64,000 bases of DNA from Micromonospora halotolerans (lineage in GTDB: Bacteria > Actinomycetota > Actinomycetes > Mycobacteriales > Micromonosporaceae). A model generated the notes under the pieces. The model made no database searches. It was given only the letters and a program-made list of their open reading frames with translations, and was not told the DNA's origin. Positions 1-8,781 of the stretch are shown piece after piece; positions within the stretch are counted from its first letter, which is position 1; each line of letters begins with the position of its first letter. Both the position numbers and the translations under genes were made by a program. The stretch covers positions 6,014,001 to 6,078,000 of the forward strand of contig NZ_CP134876.1 of the NCBI RefSeq assembly GCF_032108445.1. The letters are read 5' to 3'.

Positions 1-782
1 ACGCCCGCCGCCAGCAGCCCGGCCGCATACCGTTCCCCCTCGGCGGACAACAGGTCGAGCTCGGCGGTGACGACCACGGCGGGCGGCAGGCCGGTGAGGT
101 CGGCCCGCAGCAGGTCCAGGTCCGGCTGCGTACGGTCCACGTCGGGTGGGGCGAACGCGTCCCAGAAGAACCGCATCTCCTCCCGGTCCAGGCCGTACTC
201 GTCCAGCGCCGGATAGTCGACAGCGGGGTCGATGACCGGGCAGACGAGGATCTGTCCCGCAAGCCGGATCCCGGCGTCCCGGGCACGCCGGGCGGTCACC
301 GCCGCCAGGTGCCCTCCCGAGGAGTCACCGGCCACCGCTGTCCGGTCCGGATCGAGGCCGTGCCGAGGCGCCTCGGGCCCGCGCAGCCAGGTGAGCGCGC
401 GCACCATGTCGTCCACCGGAGCCGGGTACGGATGCTCGGGGGCGAGCCGGTAGTCCACGGAGAGAACGGCCCAGCCGGACGTGGCCGCCAGGTGCCGGCA
501 CAGCCCGTCGTGGGTGTCCACGCTGCCCATCACCCAGCCTCCGCCGTGCGCGTAGAGGACCACCGGCTTCGCGTCGTCGTCGCCGTCGCGGTAGAGGCGG
601 GCGGGCACGCCGCCGGCGTCGACGGTCACCACGGACCGGATCGCCGGTCCGCTGCCCACCTCGGTGGGAGTCGCCTGGGCCATGCTGAGCCGTGCCGCCG
701 GCAGGTTGGCCCGGGTGAGCGGGACACGCTGCTGGACTTGCATCGCCGCCCGCGCCTGCGGGTGGAGCCGCCTGAAGTCCAC
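1..782 (-). CDS. alpha/beta hydrolase (esterase/lipase, HSL-type), 3' end outside window
   Basis: About 260 N-terminal residues of an alpha/beta-hydrolase-fold esterase are visible; the C-terminus runs off the left edge. The oxyanion-hole motif HGGGW lies at about residues 79-83 and the nucleophile elbow GDSSGG near residue 151, the arrangement of hormone-sensitive-lipase-like carboxylesterases. The catalytic Asp and His are not in the window. I chose the GTG at 782 because the family's N-terminal helix (VDFRRLHPQAR) starts there; an in-frame ATG at 743 is an alternative. It diverges from the PIG-L gene with 85 bp between them. Substrate unknown. Confidence 0.85.
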   Translation of the reverse strand, partial: MDFRRLHPQARAAMQVQQRVPLTRANLPAARLSMAQATPTEVGSGPAIRSVVTVDAGGVPARLYRDGDDDAKPVVLYAHGGGWVMGSVDTHDGLCRHLAATSGWAVLSVDYRLAPEHPYPAPVDDMVRALTWLRGPEAPRHGLDPDRTAVAGDSSGGHLAAVTARRARDAGIRLAGQILVCPVIDPAVDYPALDEYGLDREEMRFFWDAFAPPDVDRTQPDLDLLRADLTGLPPAVVVTAELDLLSAEGERYAAGLLAAG

Positions 783-867
783 CTGGTCAGTATCGCTGGC
801 CCGGCGGATGTCAGTGTTGCCGACACGGCGGTGCCGGACGGACGAAGGGGCGGCTACGGTCGGGATC

Positions 868-1623
868 GTGGACGAGCTTCTGCCGGCACTGCCGGAGGAC
901 TGGGACCGCTGTCTCGCGGTGGCCGCGCACCCCGACGACCTTGAGTACGGTGCGGCCTCGGCGATCGCCCGCTGGACCGCTCAGGGCAAGCAGGTCACCT
1001 ATCTGTTGGCGACCCGGGGCGAGGCGGGGATCGACGCGATGCACCCGGATCAGGCCGGGCCCTTGCGCGAGGAGGAGGAGCGCGCCGGGGCCCGCGAGGT
1101 CGGCGTACACGTCGTGGAGTTCCTCGACCACCGCGACGGTGTCGTCGAGTACGGTCCGGACCTGCGCCGCGACATCGTGCGGGCGATCCGCCGCCACCGG
1201 CCCGACGTGATCGTCTCGGGGGCATTCACCGTCCGCATGGTGGGCGGTATGACCAACCAGGCCGACCACCGGGCGGTGGGACTGGCGACGCTGGACGCCG
1301 CCCGCGACGCGGGCAACCGGTGGATCTTCCCGGAACTGGTGGACGACGGGCTGCCACCCTGGGGCGGTGTGCGTTACGTCTGCTTCGGCGGGGCCGAGCG
1401 CCCCACGCATGGCGTGGAGGTCACCGGGGAACCGTTGCAGCGCGGCATCGCCTCGCTGGCCGCACACGCTGAATACACCAGGGGCCTGGGTGTGGCCGGA
1501 CCGGAACCCGGGCCGTTCCTGACCTGGGCGGCCCGCCAGGGCGGGCCGGCGCTGGGCGTGGAAGCGGCGGTCCTGTTCGACGTGCACACCCTCAGTTTCG
1601 AGGGTCCACCACCCTGGCTCTGA
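868..1623 (+). CDS. PIG-L family deacetylase
   Basis: A 251-residue protein of the LmbE/PIG-L zinc deacetylase family, which removes N-acetyl groups from GlcNAc-type conjugates (MshB and Mca of mycothiol metabolism belong here). The metal motif AHPDD is at residues 20-24, and a DH pair (NQADHRAVG, near 132) supplies the later ligand. The GTG at 868 fits the family N-terminus; the frame is open upstream to 664 but that extension does not look protein-like. Which substrate it takes cannot be told; it lacks mycothiol-pathway neighbours. Confidence 0.88.
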   Translation: MDELLPALPEDWDRCLAVAAHPDDLEYGAASAIARWTAQGKQVTYLLATRGEAGIDAMHPDQAGPLREEEERAGAREVGVHVVEFLDHRDGVVEYGPDLRRDIVRAIRRHRPDVIVSGAFTVRMVGGMTNQADHRAVGLATLDAARDAGNRWIFPELVDDGLPPWGGVRYVCFGGAERPTHGVEVTGEPLQRGIASLAAHAEYTRGLGVAGPEPGPFLTWAARQGGPALGVEAAVLFDVHTLSFEGPPPWL

Positions 1624-1666
1624 GCCCTCCCGATCTCCGGCGAGCGTGTCGCGCGCTCGTGAGCGC

Positions 1667-2053
1667 TCACGTGGACGGGTCGCCACCGCCGTCATCGAGG
1701 TCACCGACGAGCGAGCCTGGGGCACGCATGCGCCACGCGTCCGTGACGAGCTCCTTCAGCCGATCGACGCTCACCTGCCCCAGCCGCAGCATGACCAGGG
1801 GCAAGCCGTCGTACGCGGGCGTGGTGAAGAAGACCTCGGGCTCGCCGAGGAGTAACGCCTGCTTCTCCGCTTCGTCGCCCACGTACAGCACCGCGATGTC
1901 GGTCCGGATGCGGCGCGGCGTACCGGGTCTGCGCTCCGGGTAGGACCAGACGAAACCCCTGTCGGCGACCCGGAAGTCGAAGCCCTCACTGTCGATCTCG
2001 ACCACGTGAGGCAGCGCCAGCGCCAGGTGACGGATGTCGTCCGCGTCAGCCAT
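1667..2053 (-). CDS. MmcQ/YjbR family protein
   Basis: A 128-residue protein matching the MmcQ/YjbR (CyaY-fold) family: N-terminal DDIRHLALALP helix, the FDFRVADRGFVW strand pair, and the C-terminal LVTDAWRMRAP helix. The ATG at 2053 gives the normal family length; an upstream in-frame ATG would add a non-conserved 47 residues. Family members are small, often single-gene and without an assigned biochemical role. It is convergent with the PIG-L gene. Confidence 0.85.
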   Translation of the reverse strand: MADADDIRHLALALPHVVEIDSEGFDFRVADRGFVWSYPERRPGTPRRIRTDIAVLYVGDEAEKQALLLGEPEVFFTTPAYDGLPLVMLRLGQVSVDRLKELVTDAWRMRAPGSLVGDLDDGGGDPST

Positions 2054-2339
2054 CGAGGTCGCCCCAGGACACCGCCTCCTGCATCCGAGAAGCCTAACCG
2101 CCGCGCTGCCGCCGGTCGCACAGGGCCCGACAGCAAGGCGAGCCGCCGGGAGCGGGAGAGCCACCTGCGGACGAGGCAGCGCGGCCTTGGGCACCGTAGC
2201 GCCACAGCAGCAGGTTCGCGTTCACGCCGTTGCTGCGGCCGGCCGCCTCGGTCAGCAGGATCTCCTCCTCCACAGACCCTCGCATACCGGCCCACCTGCC
2301 TTGCCGAACAGCGCGGGTACGCCGTCGACTCACGGCGGA

Positions 2340-3278
2340 TCATCGCGCACCGGCCCCACGAAGCTTCCGCCGGACGGTCCTGAGTTCCCGGGGGCTGCCC
2401 CAGGGGTAAATGGTGATGCGGTTGCCGAGCGCCGCCAGCCGGGCGGCGGCGCCGGACAGGTCACCAGCGAGCCAGAGGACGTACGAGAAGCTGCACTCGG
2501 CCTGGACCCAACCGTGCACGGGCCGGTAATCCGGGTGCCCGACCGAGCTGGCCACGGCGTCCCGGATCTCGTCGAGCACAGCCGGCGAACGCAGGTGGGC
2601 GATGCCCGACTCGTACGCGAACTCCAGGTGGGCGTCGGCCACGGCCGCCGCGTTGAGCGATCCGGGCGGCGACGTCTCGGCGCAGCGCCGCGCGAAGCTG
2701 AGCAGCTTGTCCAGCGAACCGCCCCACTTCGGGCACAGCTGCTGGACGTGGGTCAGCTGGGCGTAGAACGGATCGGACCGTGCCTTCGCGGCGCGCTCGT
2801 ACCGCCGGTTCGCCTCCGCCTGCCCCAGCCCGAGGCCCCGGGCGGTACGCAGCCGCGCCGTCCACGCGGCGATGTTGCCCGGCTCCTCCGCGGTCACGTC
2901 GCCGAGCACCCGCTCGGCCTCGCGGAGAATCTCGTGGAAGGACGCGAACTGGCGGTTGCTGGTGTACCGGGCGCGCGCCGTTCCCCGGGCCTGCCACGCC
3001 ATCCACACCAACCGGGCGCCGAGCAACGTACCGGCCAGGGTGGACTCGGCCGGTCCGCCTCCTGCCGTGCGCAGGAACGTCTCCACGCCCTTCGTCTCGG
3101 CGACCATCGCGGTGGCGACTGTCGGGTCGTCGTGCTCCGGCAGCTGGTCGAAGAAGGCGACGACGGCCGGCCAGTCCTCGGCGTGCAGCGCGCGTCGCAA
3201 CGGCGCGAGATCGGGGTGGTGGTCGACGAGGTCGTAGCTCGGCAGTCCGAGAAGCGAAGAGATCTTGAGGCGGGGCAC
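2340..3278 (-). CDS. TPR-like protein, resembles actinobacterial DUF4034 family
   Basis: A 312-residue helical protein with repeating alanine-rich helix pairs (AAWTARLRTARGLGLGQAE, YAQLTHVQQLCPKWGGS, DAHLEFAYESGIAHL, FSYVLWLAGDLSGAAARLAALG) that resemble tetratricopeptide-like repeats of the DUF4034 group. No signal peptide or catalytic motif is visible. It probably starts at the GTG at 3278; the Shine-Dalgarno is weak. Role unknown; a cytoplasmic scaffold is the usual inference for such repeats. Confidence 0.7.
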   Translation of the reverse strand: MPRLKISSLLGLPSYDLVDHHPDLAPLRRALHAEDWPAVVAFFDQLPEHDDPTVATAMVAETKGVETFLRTAGGGPAESTLAGTLLGARLVWMAWQARGTARARYTSNRQFASFHEILREAERVLGDVTAEEPGNIAAWTARLRTARGLGLGQAEANRRYERAAKARSDPFYAQLTHVQQLCPKWGGSLDKLLSFARRCAETSPPGSLNAAAVADAHLEFAYESGIAHLRSPAVLDEIRDAVASSVGHPDYRPVHGWVQAECSFSYVLWLAGDLSGAAARLAALGNRITIYPWGSPRELRTVRRKLRGAGAR

Positions 3279-3436
3279 GCCGGAGAGCTTAGGAGCAGGC
3301 GGCCGACCGCGAGTGCACCGATTGGCCTGATTACGGGATCAGGCCGAATCTCTGATCCGTCACCATACGTTCGGCCACGAGCGCGCCCAGCCGTGGCCGA
3401 TATCGCCCGGCGTACCGTTCCGATCGTCACAACGCT

Positions 3437-5608
3437 CTAAGCAGAGCAGGAACCGGCGCATCCGCTTGTGCCGCTTTCCGCGGCGTCCAGAGCCGCTCCG
3501 GCGTCGCCGGCTCGGGCGACGGCACGTTCCGCGCCAGTATCGGCGCTTGCGTCGGAGGCGGTGGCGTGCACGTCCTCAAGCGTTCGGGGTCCGAACCAGC
3601 GGCGCATGGAGGCACGTGGGCCGGTCAGGTCAGTGCCGCCTGCGCGGTAACCGACGTACCCGTCCGGCCGCACCAGATAGGCAGCGTGCCTGCCGGGAGC
3701 AACGCCCGGCCGGCGCAGCGCCTGGTCATCAGCGTTGGGCGCCGTGAGGCGGGCCCGGGTTCGGGCCATACGAACGGCGGCGGTCAGGGTCGCGATGTCG
3801 TAGGCGCCGTAGTGGCGGCGGCCGTTGATGAAGAACGTCGGGGTCCCGGACACTCCGCTGTTGTCGGCCGAGTCGATGTCGCTGTCGATGCGGCCGGCGT
3901 GGGCGTGACTTGTCAGATCCTCGTGGAAGCGTTCCTGATCCAGGCCGAGGTCGCCGGCGTATGTGATCAGATCAGTGATGTTCAGCTTGTCCTGGTGGTC
4001 GAGCAACAGGTCGTGCATCTGCCAGAACTTGCCCTGAGCGGCCGCTGCTTCGGCGCCCTCGGCTGCCAGCCGGGCTTGCGGGTGCACGTCTGGCAGAGGC
4101 AGGTGACGCCACACGAAACGCAGGTCGGCGTGGCCCAACAACTCCCGGACGACTGGCTCGGCCTTCCCGCAGTACGGGCACTGGAAGTCGCCGTACTGCA
4201 CCAGCGTTACCGACGCATCGGCTGGGCCGCGGACGTGGTCCTGCGTCTCGTCGACGTCTGGGATGAGGTCGAGCAGCTCCGTCATGTCACCGAAGAGCGC
4301 CCGGGTGCGCTTGTCCTTGGGCAACATGTTGGTGAGGCGGAACGCGGTCCAGGTCAGCGCCGAGGAGACGATCGCGGCGCTGAGCACCCCGACTTTGGCC
4401 TCGGCCAGCTGGTCGCCGGTGAAGGCCAGGCTGGCGATCAGCAGCGACACCGTGAAGCTGACACCGGCGATCGTGCCGCTGCCGAGCACGCCCGCCCAGC
4501 CCACGGCCGGACGGATGCGGCCGTGTGAGATCCAGGTGAGCCCGGCCGAGGTGCCGATCACGGCGAGCGGCTTGCCGACGACATACCCGAGCAGTACGCC
4601 CCAGGTGACCGGCGACGCGAACGCCTGGGCCAGGAATGAACCGTCGATGCTGACGCCCGCGTTGGCCAGGCCGAACAGCGGCACGATCAGGTAGCTGGAC
4701 CAAGGGTGGTAGATGCGCCGAAGGCGGTCGTTGGGCGAAAGCGTGTTCGCGAGGCCGATCGAAGCCGTACGCGCGAGCTTGGGCGTCGGCTGCTCACGGA
4801 ACGACCGGAACAGCCCGCTGAGCTGCTCGAGCTCAGCTCGACCGGGAGAGTAGGCGAACGCGGTCAACCCGATGGCCAGTCCGGCCACCACCGGGTCGAC
4901 TCCGCTGACCAGCAGCGCGCCCCACATCACGATGGCGACCGGCGCGTACGCCGAGCCACGTCGGACGCCGGCTGCGCGGACGGCCAGCATGACCGCGAAC
5001 GCCGCTACGGCCACCACGATGGGCATCATCTTGATGTCGTCGCTGTAGACCAGGGCGATGACGATGAGTGCGATCAAGTCGTCGACCACGAACACGGTGA
5101 GCAGGAAAATCCGGACCTGGTCAGGCACGCCGCGGCCGAGCAGTGCCAGCAGGCCCAACGCGAGGGCGGTGTCAGTCGACATAGCCACGCCCCAGCCGTG
5201 CGCGCCCAGCCCGCCGTGGTTGATCAGCAGGAAGATCAGCACCGGGATCAGCATGCCGATCAGACCGGCCACGGCGGGCAGCACGAAACGTCGCCGGTCG
5301 CGTAGGTCGCCGAGGTCGAACTCGCGCCGCGTCTCGAGGCCGACGACCAGGAAGAACAGCGTCATCAAGCCACTGTTGATCCAGGTGTGCAGGTCGCGGG
5401 AGAGCTCGAGGTGCCCGAGGCGTAGGGACAGTTGGGTGCGCCAGAGGGCTTCGTAGGAGCCGAGGTCGATGTTGGCCCAGAGCAGTGCGGCGACGATGGC
5501 GGCCACGAGCACGCCGGCGCTGCCGGACTCGGTCCGCAGAAAGGCTTGCAGCGGTGCCGCTGGATTCCGCTTCCAGATCGTCCGGCCGCTCATCTTGGTT
5601 TCGGTCAC
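3437..5608 (-). CDS. nhaA: NhaA Na+/H+ antiporter fused to a DsbA-like thioredoxin domain
   Basis: 723 residues. Residues 1-430 are an NhaA antiporter with the paired aspartates of the ion site (VVDDL, D176-D177) and about 11-12 membrane segments. Residues 450-615 are a DsbA/FrnE-like thioredoxin domain with CPYC at 477-480. NhaA-DsbA fusions are known in actinobacteria and suggest redox-coupled regulation or an exported disulfide activity. Unusually, a further tail at about 640-668 (LVRPDGYVGYRAGGTDL) looks like the C-terminal cap of PheA/TfdB-type flavin monooxygenases. The GTG start at 5608 has GGAAGG 6 nt upstream. A short Ala-rich, Cys-containing end follows. Confidence 0.92.
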   Translation of the reverse strand: MTETKMSGRTIWKRNPAAPLQAFLRTESGSAGVLVAAIVAALLWANIDLGSYEALWRTQLSLRLGHLELSRDLHTWINSGLMTLFFLVVGLETRREFDLGDLRDRRRFVLPAVAGLIGMLIPVLIFLLINHGGLGAHGWGVAMSTDTALALGLLALLGRGVPDQVRIFLLTVFVVDDLIALIVIALVYSDDIKMMPIVVAVAAFAVMLAVRAAGVRRGSAYAPVAIVMWGALLVSGVDPVVAGLAIGLTAFAYSPGRAELEQLSGLFRSFREQPTPKLARTASIGLANTLSPNDRLRRIYHPWSSYLIVPLFGLANAGVSIDGSFLAQAFASPVTWGVLLGYVVGKPLAVIGTSAGLTWISHGRIRPAVGWAGVLGSGTIAGVSFTVSLLIASLAFTGDQLAEAKVGVLSAAIVSSALTWTAFRLTNMLPKDKRTRALFGDMTELLDLIPDVDETQDHVRGPADASVTLVQYGDFQCPYCGKAEPVVRELLGHADLRFVWRHLPLPDVHPQARLAAEGAEAAAAQGKFWQMHDLLLDHQDKLNITDLITYAGDLGLDQERFHEDLTSHAHAGRIDSDIDSADNSGVSGTPTFFINGRRHYGAYDIATLTAAVRMARTRARLTAPNADDQALRRPGVAPGRHAAYLVRPDGYVGYRAGGTDLTGPRASMRRWFGPRTLEDVHATASDASADTGAERAVARAGDAGAALDAAESGTSGCAGSCSA

Positions 5609-5881
5609 ACGTCACCTTCCGGCGCGCTGGCCGGGCCAGCATGGACAGCTGGATCACGTGCCGCAATGCGGGCACGCGACCGCTCGGTTCAGTACTGATC
5701 GGGCTGCCGCAGCTGTGGCCGGCTGCGCAGCGGGCGACGCGGCCCGCCGATGCCCTTCGGGATGCGGCGGCTATCAGTCAGCTCATGGTCGGGACGTCGC
5801 GCCGATCCTGGCCGAAGTGACAGACAACGCCGAGCAGCTTGCTGCTCGGCGTTGATCGCCGAGCAGCAAGCGGGCCTGATT

Positions 5882-6310
5882 TCAGCGCGGCCCGACGAAC
5901 TCGGTCCTCACGCTCCAGGCGAACTGAATCAGCATGGTCACCGGGGACTTCTCGGCAATGTCATGCATCACCTTCAAGTCGTCGGGGTCCGGTTCTTCGC
6001 TTAGCGTGATCGTGCGCTGGAGGTAACGCTCTTCGCCTTCCTGCTCGGGTTCGTGGTAGGCGATTTCGACGGTGATGTCACCGGCGGTGTCGTACTTGTA
6101 GTCGACGTACTGCCGCAGCGTCTGGGCAGTGCACGACGCGAGCGCCATCAACAGGTACTCGGTCGGCGTCGGGCCGTCGCCGAGCGCGCCGTTGTGCGGT
6201 TCATCGGCGACGAACGTGAAGCTGCCGGTGGTCATGTCCGTGCGCCGGCGCTCGTTGGCCGGAAGGACAGCTCGGGCGGATGCGACGACACGATCGTGAT
6301 TGGTTTCCAT
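5882..6310 (-). CDS. OsmC family protein
   Basis: A 142-residue OsmC/Ohr-fold protein. Family members reduce organic and fatty-acid hydroperoxides through two cysteines. The first cysteine is present (LMALASCTAQTL, C60), but the position of the second holds serine (AEKSPVTMLI, S122), as in the YhfA-like subgroup, so classical Ohr disulfide chemistry is doubtful. The ATG at 6310 has GGAAGG 9 nt upstream. It is a lone gene between the NhaA and TetR genes, in a neighbourhood rich in oxidative-stress functions. Confidence 0.9.
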   Translation of the reverse strand: METNHDRVVASARAVLPANERRRTDMTTGSFTFVADEPHNGALGDGPTPTEYLLMALASCTAQTLRQYVDYKYDTAGDITVEIAYHEPEQEGEERYLQRTITLSEEPDPDDLKVMHDIAEKSPVTMLIQFAWSVRTEFVGPR

Positions 6311-6800
6311 CAGCCGCGCCTTCCTGTAGATCCTGCTGGTGACGGCCCAGGTATGCGGACCCAGCAGCAGCCGAGCCGCAGTCTGAGCGAGGGCTGCGGC
6401 CGGGCGTATCACCCCGCGACCGAGTACGTCCGAAGGCTAGCTCCCGCCGGACTGAAGAGTCCAATTGATGGCTCGCCGTCAGAGCCGCTCAGCCCTTTCC
6501 CCAGCTCTCCAACTGGGGGTGTAAGCTGCGCTGAGAGGCGGATAGGACCAAGGAGCTCCCAGCTGAACTCGGAAACGCCATACCTCAGGATGGACTCGCC
6601 AGTCCGTTACGAGCCGGTAAGCGTCGCTCCCCCGTCGCGGCGCCCCCGGTCCGGCCGGCACCTGACCAGTCGACGCTCGTCGGGCGTGCTGGAGCGCTCA
6701 TCACAGACGGCGCAGCGGGACACCCGCAGCCTGGCCGTCATCGATCTCCGGGCTGCTCCGCACCCGCCGTGCCAGTCTGATCGCGATGAAGAGGGCTCGA
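6311..6800 (+). other. 490-bp stretch with no convincing gene
   Basis: Open frames here lack the codon-position bias of the neighbouring genes. I see no repeat, tRNA-like fold or recognisable protein fragment. Confidence 0.5.
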
Positions 6801-7457
6801 TCAGCGGGTCGGCTCGCCGGACGGCTCCGAGAGGTACGACTTGATGTGCCCCAGCGCCATGTCAAGCGCAACTTCCATGGGTGCGACGTTGTGCGCGGCG
6901 TTCGCCAGCAGGTAGCCGCCCTGCAAAGCTGCCATCAACCCCGTGGCCAACTTCTCCGGGTCGGCGTCCTGGCGCAGAGCACCGCTGTCCCGCATCCGGT
7001 GCAGACCATCACTGATCAGCTTTTCCCACGCCGCGAACGTCTCCAACAGCATCGATCGAGCCTGCTCATCTTGGTCGGACAGCTCGACCGCCATCGACCC
7101 GAGGCCACACCCGTATCTGCCGTTGTTCAGCGAGTTGGCCTGGACCAACGCGTTGCGCCACCGGACCAGGCCCGAGAACGATCTCAGTCGTTCGAGCCCT
7201 GCGCGCTCGCGCTGAAGCACAAGGGCGCCCCGATATTTGACCAACGCTCGCACGAGCTCCTGCTTGTCGGCGAAGTGGTGGTAAAGCTGCGACTTGCTGG
7301 TCTGGCTTGCCTGGCGGACGTCGTCAAGGGTCGTCGCGTTCACTCCGCGCACGAACATCAGCCGGTTCGCCGCCTCGAGGATCCGCTCTCGGGTCGCGAT
7401 GCCCCGTTGACTGATCCTCCGCCGATTCGTCGGCGCAGCCGCCTGCTGGTCGCTCAT
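6801..7457 (-). CDS. TetR/AcrR family transcriptional regulator
   Basis: 218 residues. The N-terminal helix-turn-helix (TRERILEAANRLMFVRGVNATTLDDVRQASQTSKSQ region, about 20-66) is typical of TetR repressors, followed by a helical ligand-binding domain resembling the TetR_C group of electrophile or quinone sensors. The near-palindrome GGACCTTGAAGTCC (7500-7513) sits 43 nt upstream of its start and recurs before the msrA/oxidoreductase pair and before the second GNAT gene, so this protein is the natural candidate to bind it. That link is inference. Confidence 0.9.
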   Translation of the reverse strand: MSDQQAAAPTNRRRISQRGIATRERILEAANRLMFVRGVNATTLDDVRQASQTSKSQLYHHFADKQELVRALVKYRGALVLQRERAGLERLRSFSGLVRWRNALVQANSLNNGRYGCGLGSMAVELSDQDEQARSMLLETFAAWEKLISDGLHRMRDSGALRQDADPEKLATGLMAALQGGYLLANAAHNVAPMEVALDMALGHIKSYLSEPSGEPTR

Positions 7458-7499
7458 CGGTCAAGTGTATCCAGCGCACCAGATCATCCCCGGAAAATG

Positions 7500-7513
7500 G
7501 GACCTTGAAGTCC
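7500..7513. promoter_or_regulatory. candidate operator GGACCTTGAAGTCC
   Basis: Near-palindromic 14-mer 43 nt before the TetR start. Reverse complement GGACTTCAAGGTCC is found exactly at 12369-12382, with one change at 8446-8459, and in looser form at 8558-8571. Binding protein not shown; the adjacent TetR is the first candidate. Confidence 0.45.
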
Positions 7514-7714
7514 GTTCGGCGTCATGTCGCATTCGCGTCCTGGTGAATGACGGCTGCGTCCGCCGACAGTTCGGCCCGAACGCGCCCCATGTCCGCGAGA
7601 TCATCGACGGGGCGAGCCTTTCCGGACTATCCGGTCCTCGCCGTGCCGGCGCCACCGCTCAGTCGACCCGGCCACGGTACCCGCTCATTCTGCCAATGAC
7701 ACCTCGGCCGGGTC

Positions 7715-7741
7715 GGCGCGCGGACCTCAGGTCCGCGCGCC
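7715..7741 (-). terminator. hairpin terminator after msrA
   Basis: Perfect inverted repeat GGCGCGCGGACCT / AGGTCCGCGCGCC around a single central C, ending 6 nt past the msrA stop codon. No T-run, as is common for actinobacterial terminators. Confidence 0.75.
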
Positions 7742-7746
7742 GGAGG

Positions 7747-8253
7747 TCAGGCCGTCGCCCGCTTCGGGAGCTTCCACCCCGGGCGGGGGAAGTGGCAGGT
7801 GTAACCGTCGGGGTAGGTCTGCAGGTAGTTCTGGTGCTCGGGCTCAGCCTCCCAGAAGTCGCCTGCCGGGGTGACCTCGGTGACGACCTTGCCGGGCCAC
7901 AGGCCCGAGGCGTCGACGTCGGCGATCGTGTCCTCGGCGACCCGCTTCTGCTCGTCGCTGGTGTAGAAGATCGCCGAGCGGTAGCTGGTGCCGATGTCGT
8001 TGCCCTGGCGGTTCTTCGTCGAGGGGTCGTGGATCTGGAAGAAGAACTCCAGCAGCGCGCGGAAGTCGGTCTTCTCGGTGTCGTAGACGACCTCAATGGA
8101 CTCCGCGTGGGTTCCGTGGTTGCGGTAGGTGGCGTTCGGGACGTCGCCGCCGCTGTAGCCGACGCGCGTGGAAACGACGCCGGGCTGGCGGCGGAACAGC
8201 TCCTCCATCCCCCAGAAGCAGCCGCCGGCGAGGATCGCCTTTTCGGTGGTCAC
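7747..8253 (-). CDS. msrA: peptide-methionine (S)-S-oxide reductase MsrA
   Basis: 168 residues. It reduces methionine-S-sulfoxide in proteins using the nucleophilic Cys of the GCFWG motif (C12). The conserved features [29 protein letters not shown] and AEPEHQNYL are all present. The start has GGAGAC upstream. Immediately upstream on the same strand lies what looks like the last residues of a msrB gene (8263-8365), so the gene probably descends from a msrB-msrA operon that lost msrB. A strong hairpin follows the stop. Confidence 0.96.
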   Translation of the reverse strand: MTTEKAILAGGCFWGMEELFRRQPGVVSTRVGYSGGDVPNATYRNHGTHAESIEVVYDTEKTDFRALLEFFFQIHDPSTKNRQGNDIGTSYRSAIFYTSDEQKRVAEDTIADVDASGLWPGKVVTEVTPAGDFWEAEPEHQNYLQTYPDGYTCHFPRPGWKLPKRATA

Positions 8254-8262
8254 GTCGTCTCC

Positions 8263-8365
8263 CTACTTGTCCTCGGTGTCAGCGTTGGTGTCACTCGTGA
8301 ACAGGGTGCGGTATTCGCCGTACCCGGCACTCTCCAAGGCCTGCTGGTGCACAGCTCGCCCTTCC
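8263..8365 (-). pseudogene. msrB C-terminal remnant
   Basis: The reading frame ending at the TAG at 8263-8265 reads ALESAGYGEYRTLFTSD and then an acidic tail, which matches the extreme C-terminus of MsrB proteins (LEAEGYGEYxxLF). No zinc-site cysteines, RYCINSA core or start codon survive upstream. The stop is 9 nt before msrA. Identification rests on a short motif. Confidence 0.45.
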
Positions 8366-8445
8366 CGGCCTTCTGGCGCGAAGCTGAGGAATCAGGTGAA
8401 ACGCACCCTATGTGCTGGTTGCGATCTCCTGGGCCCTCTCTACCT

Positions 8446-8459
8446 GGACTTCATGGTCC
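8446..8459. promoter_or_regulatory. candidate operator GGACTTCATGGTCC
   Basis: Second member of the near-palindrome family seen at 7500 and 12369. It lies in the divergent region between the msrA unit (minus) and the oxidoreductase (plus), 193 nt before msrA. Confidence 0.45.
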
Positions 8460-8553
8460 GCACATCTGGTTCAGGAACGGCCGACCATATGCCATTGCCG
8501 TAGCGGATGGCCTGGATTGAATCGGTCCCAATGTAGCATCCGCTTGGACTCGT

Positions 8554-8591
8554 AACTGGACTTGACAGACCAGTTTAAGCGCGACTAGGTT
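8554..8591 (+). promoter_or_regulatory. promoter TTGACA-N18-TAGGTT with overlapping inverted repeat
   Basis: TTGACA at 8562-8567 and TAGGTT at 8586-8591 (18-nt spacer) form a good sigma70/HrdB-type promoter pointing at the oxidoreductase at 8782. The -35 box lies inside the inverted repeat AACTGG-N10-CCAGTT (8554-8575), a placement typical of a repressor operator. The centre GGACTTGACAGACC is a degenerate copy of the GGACTTCAAGGTCC motif. The rest of 8366-8781 shows nothing else. Confidence 0.6.
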
Positions 8592-8781
8592 CGGGGCGTC
8601 CGACTGGGATGATGATTCTTCGCGTCCGTCGTGGGCGACACGCGTCCATCTACGCGCGTGGCGAGCCGGCGCTGTCAGATCGGCCGGCTGCGTCCTACAG
8701 CCCTGGCATCAGATGCCGAAACCGGCTTTCCCTGCCTGCAGCATTCCACCAGAGACAAATGACCGAGGAGAGACAGCTCCC

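Noticed and set aside
2034..3440. 468-codon open frame on the plus strand
   Set aside because: Antisense to the TPR-like gene and its flank; no recognisable domain.
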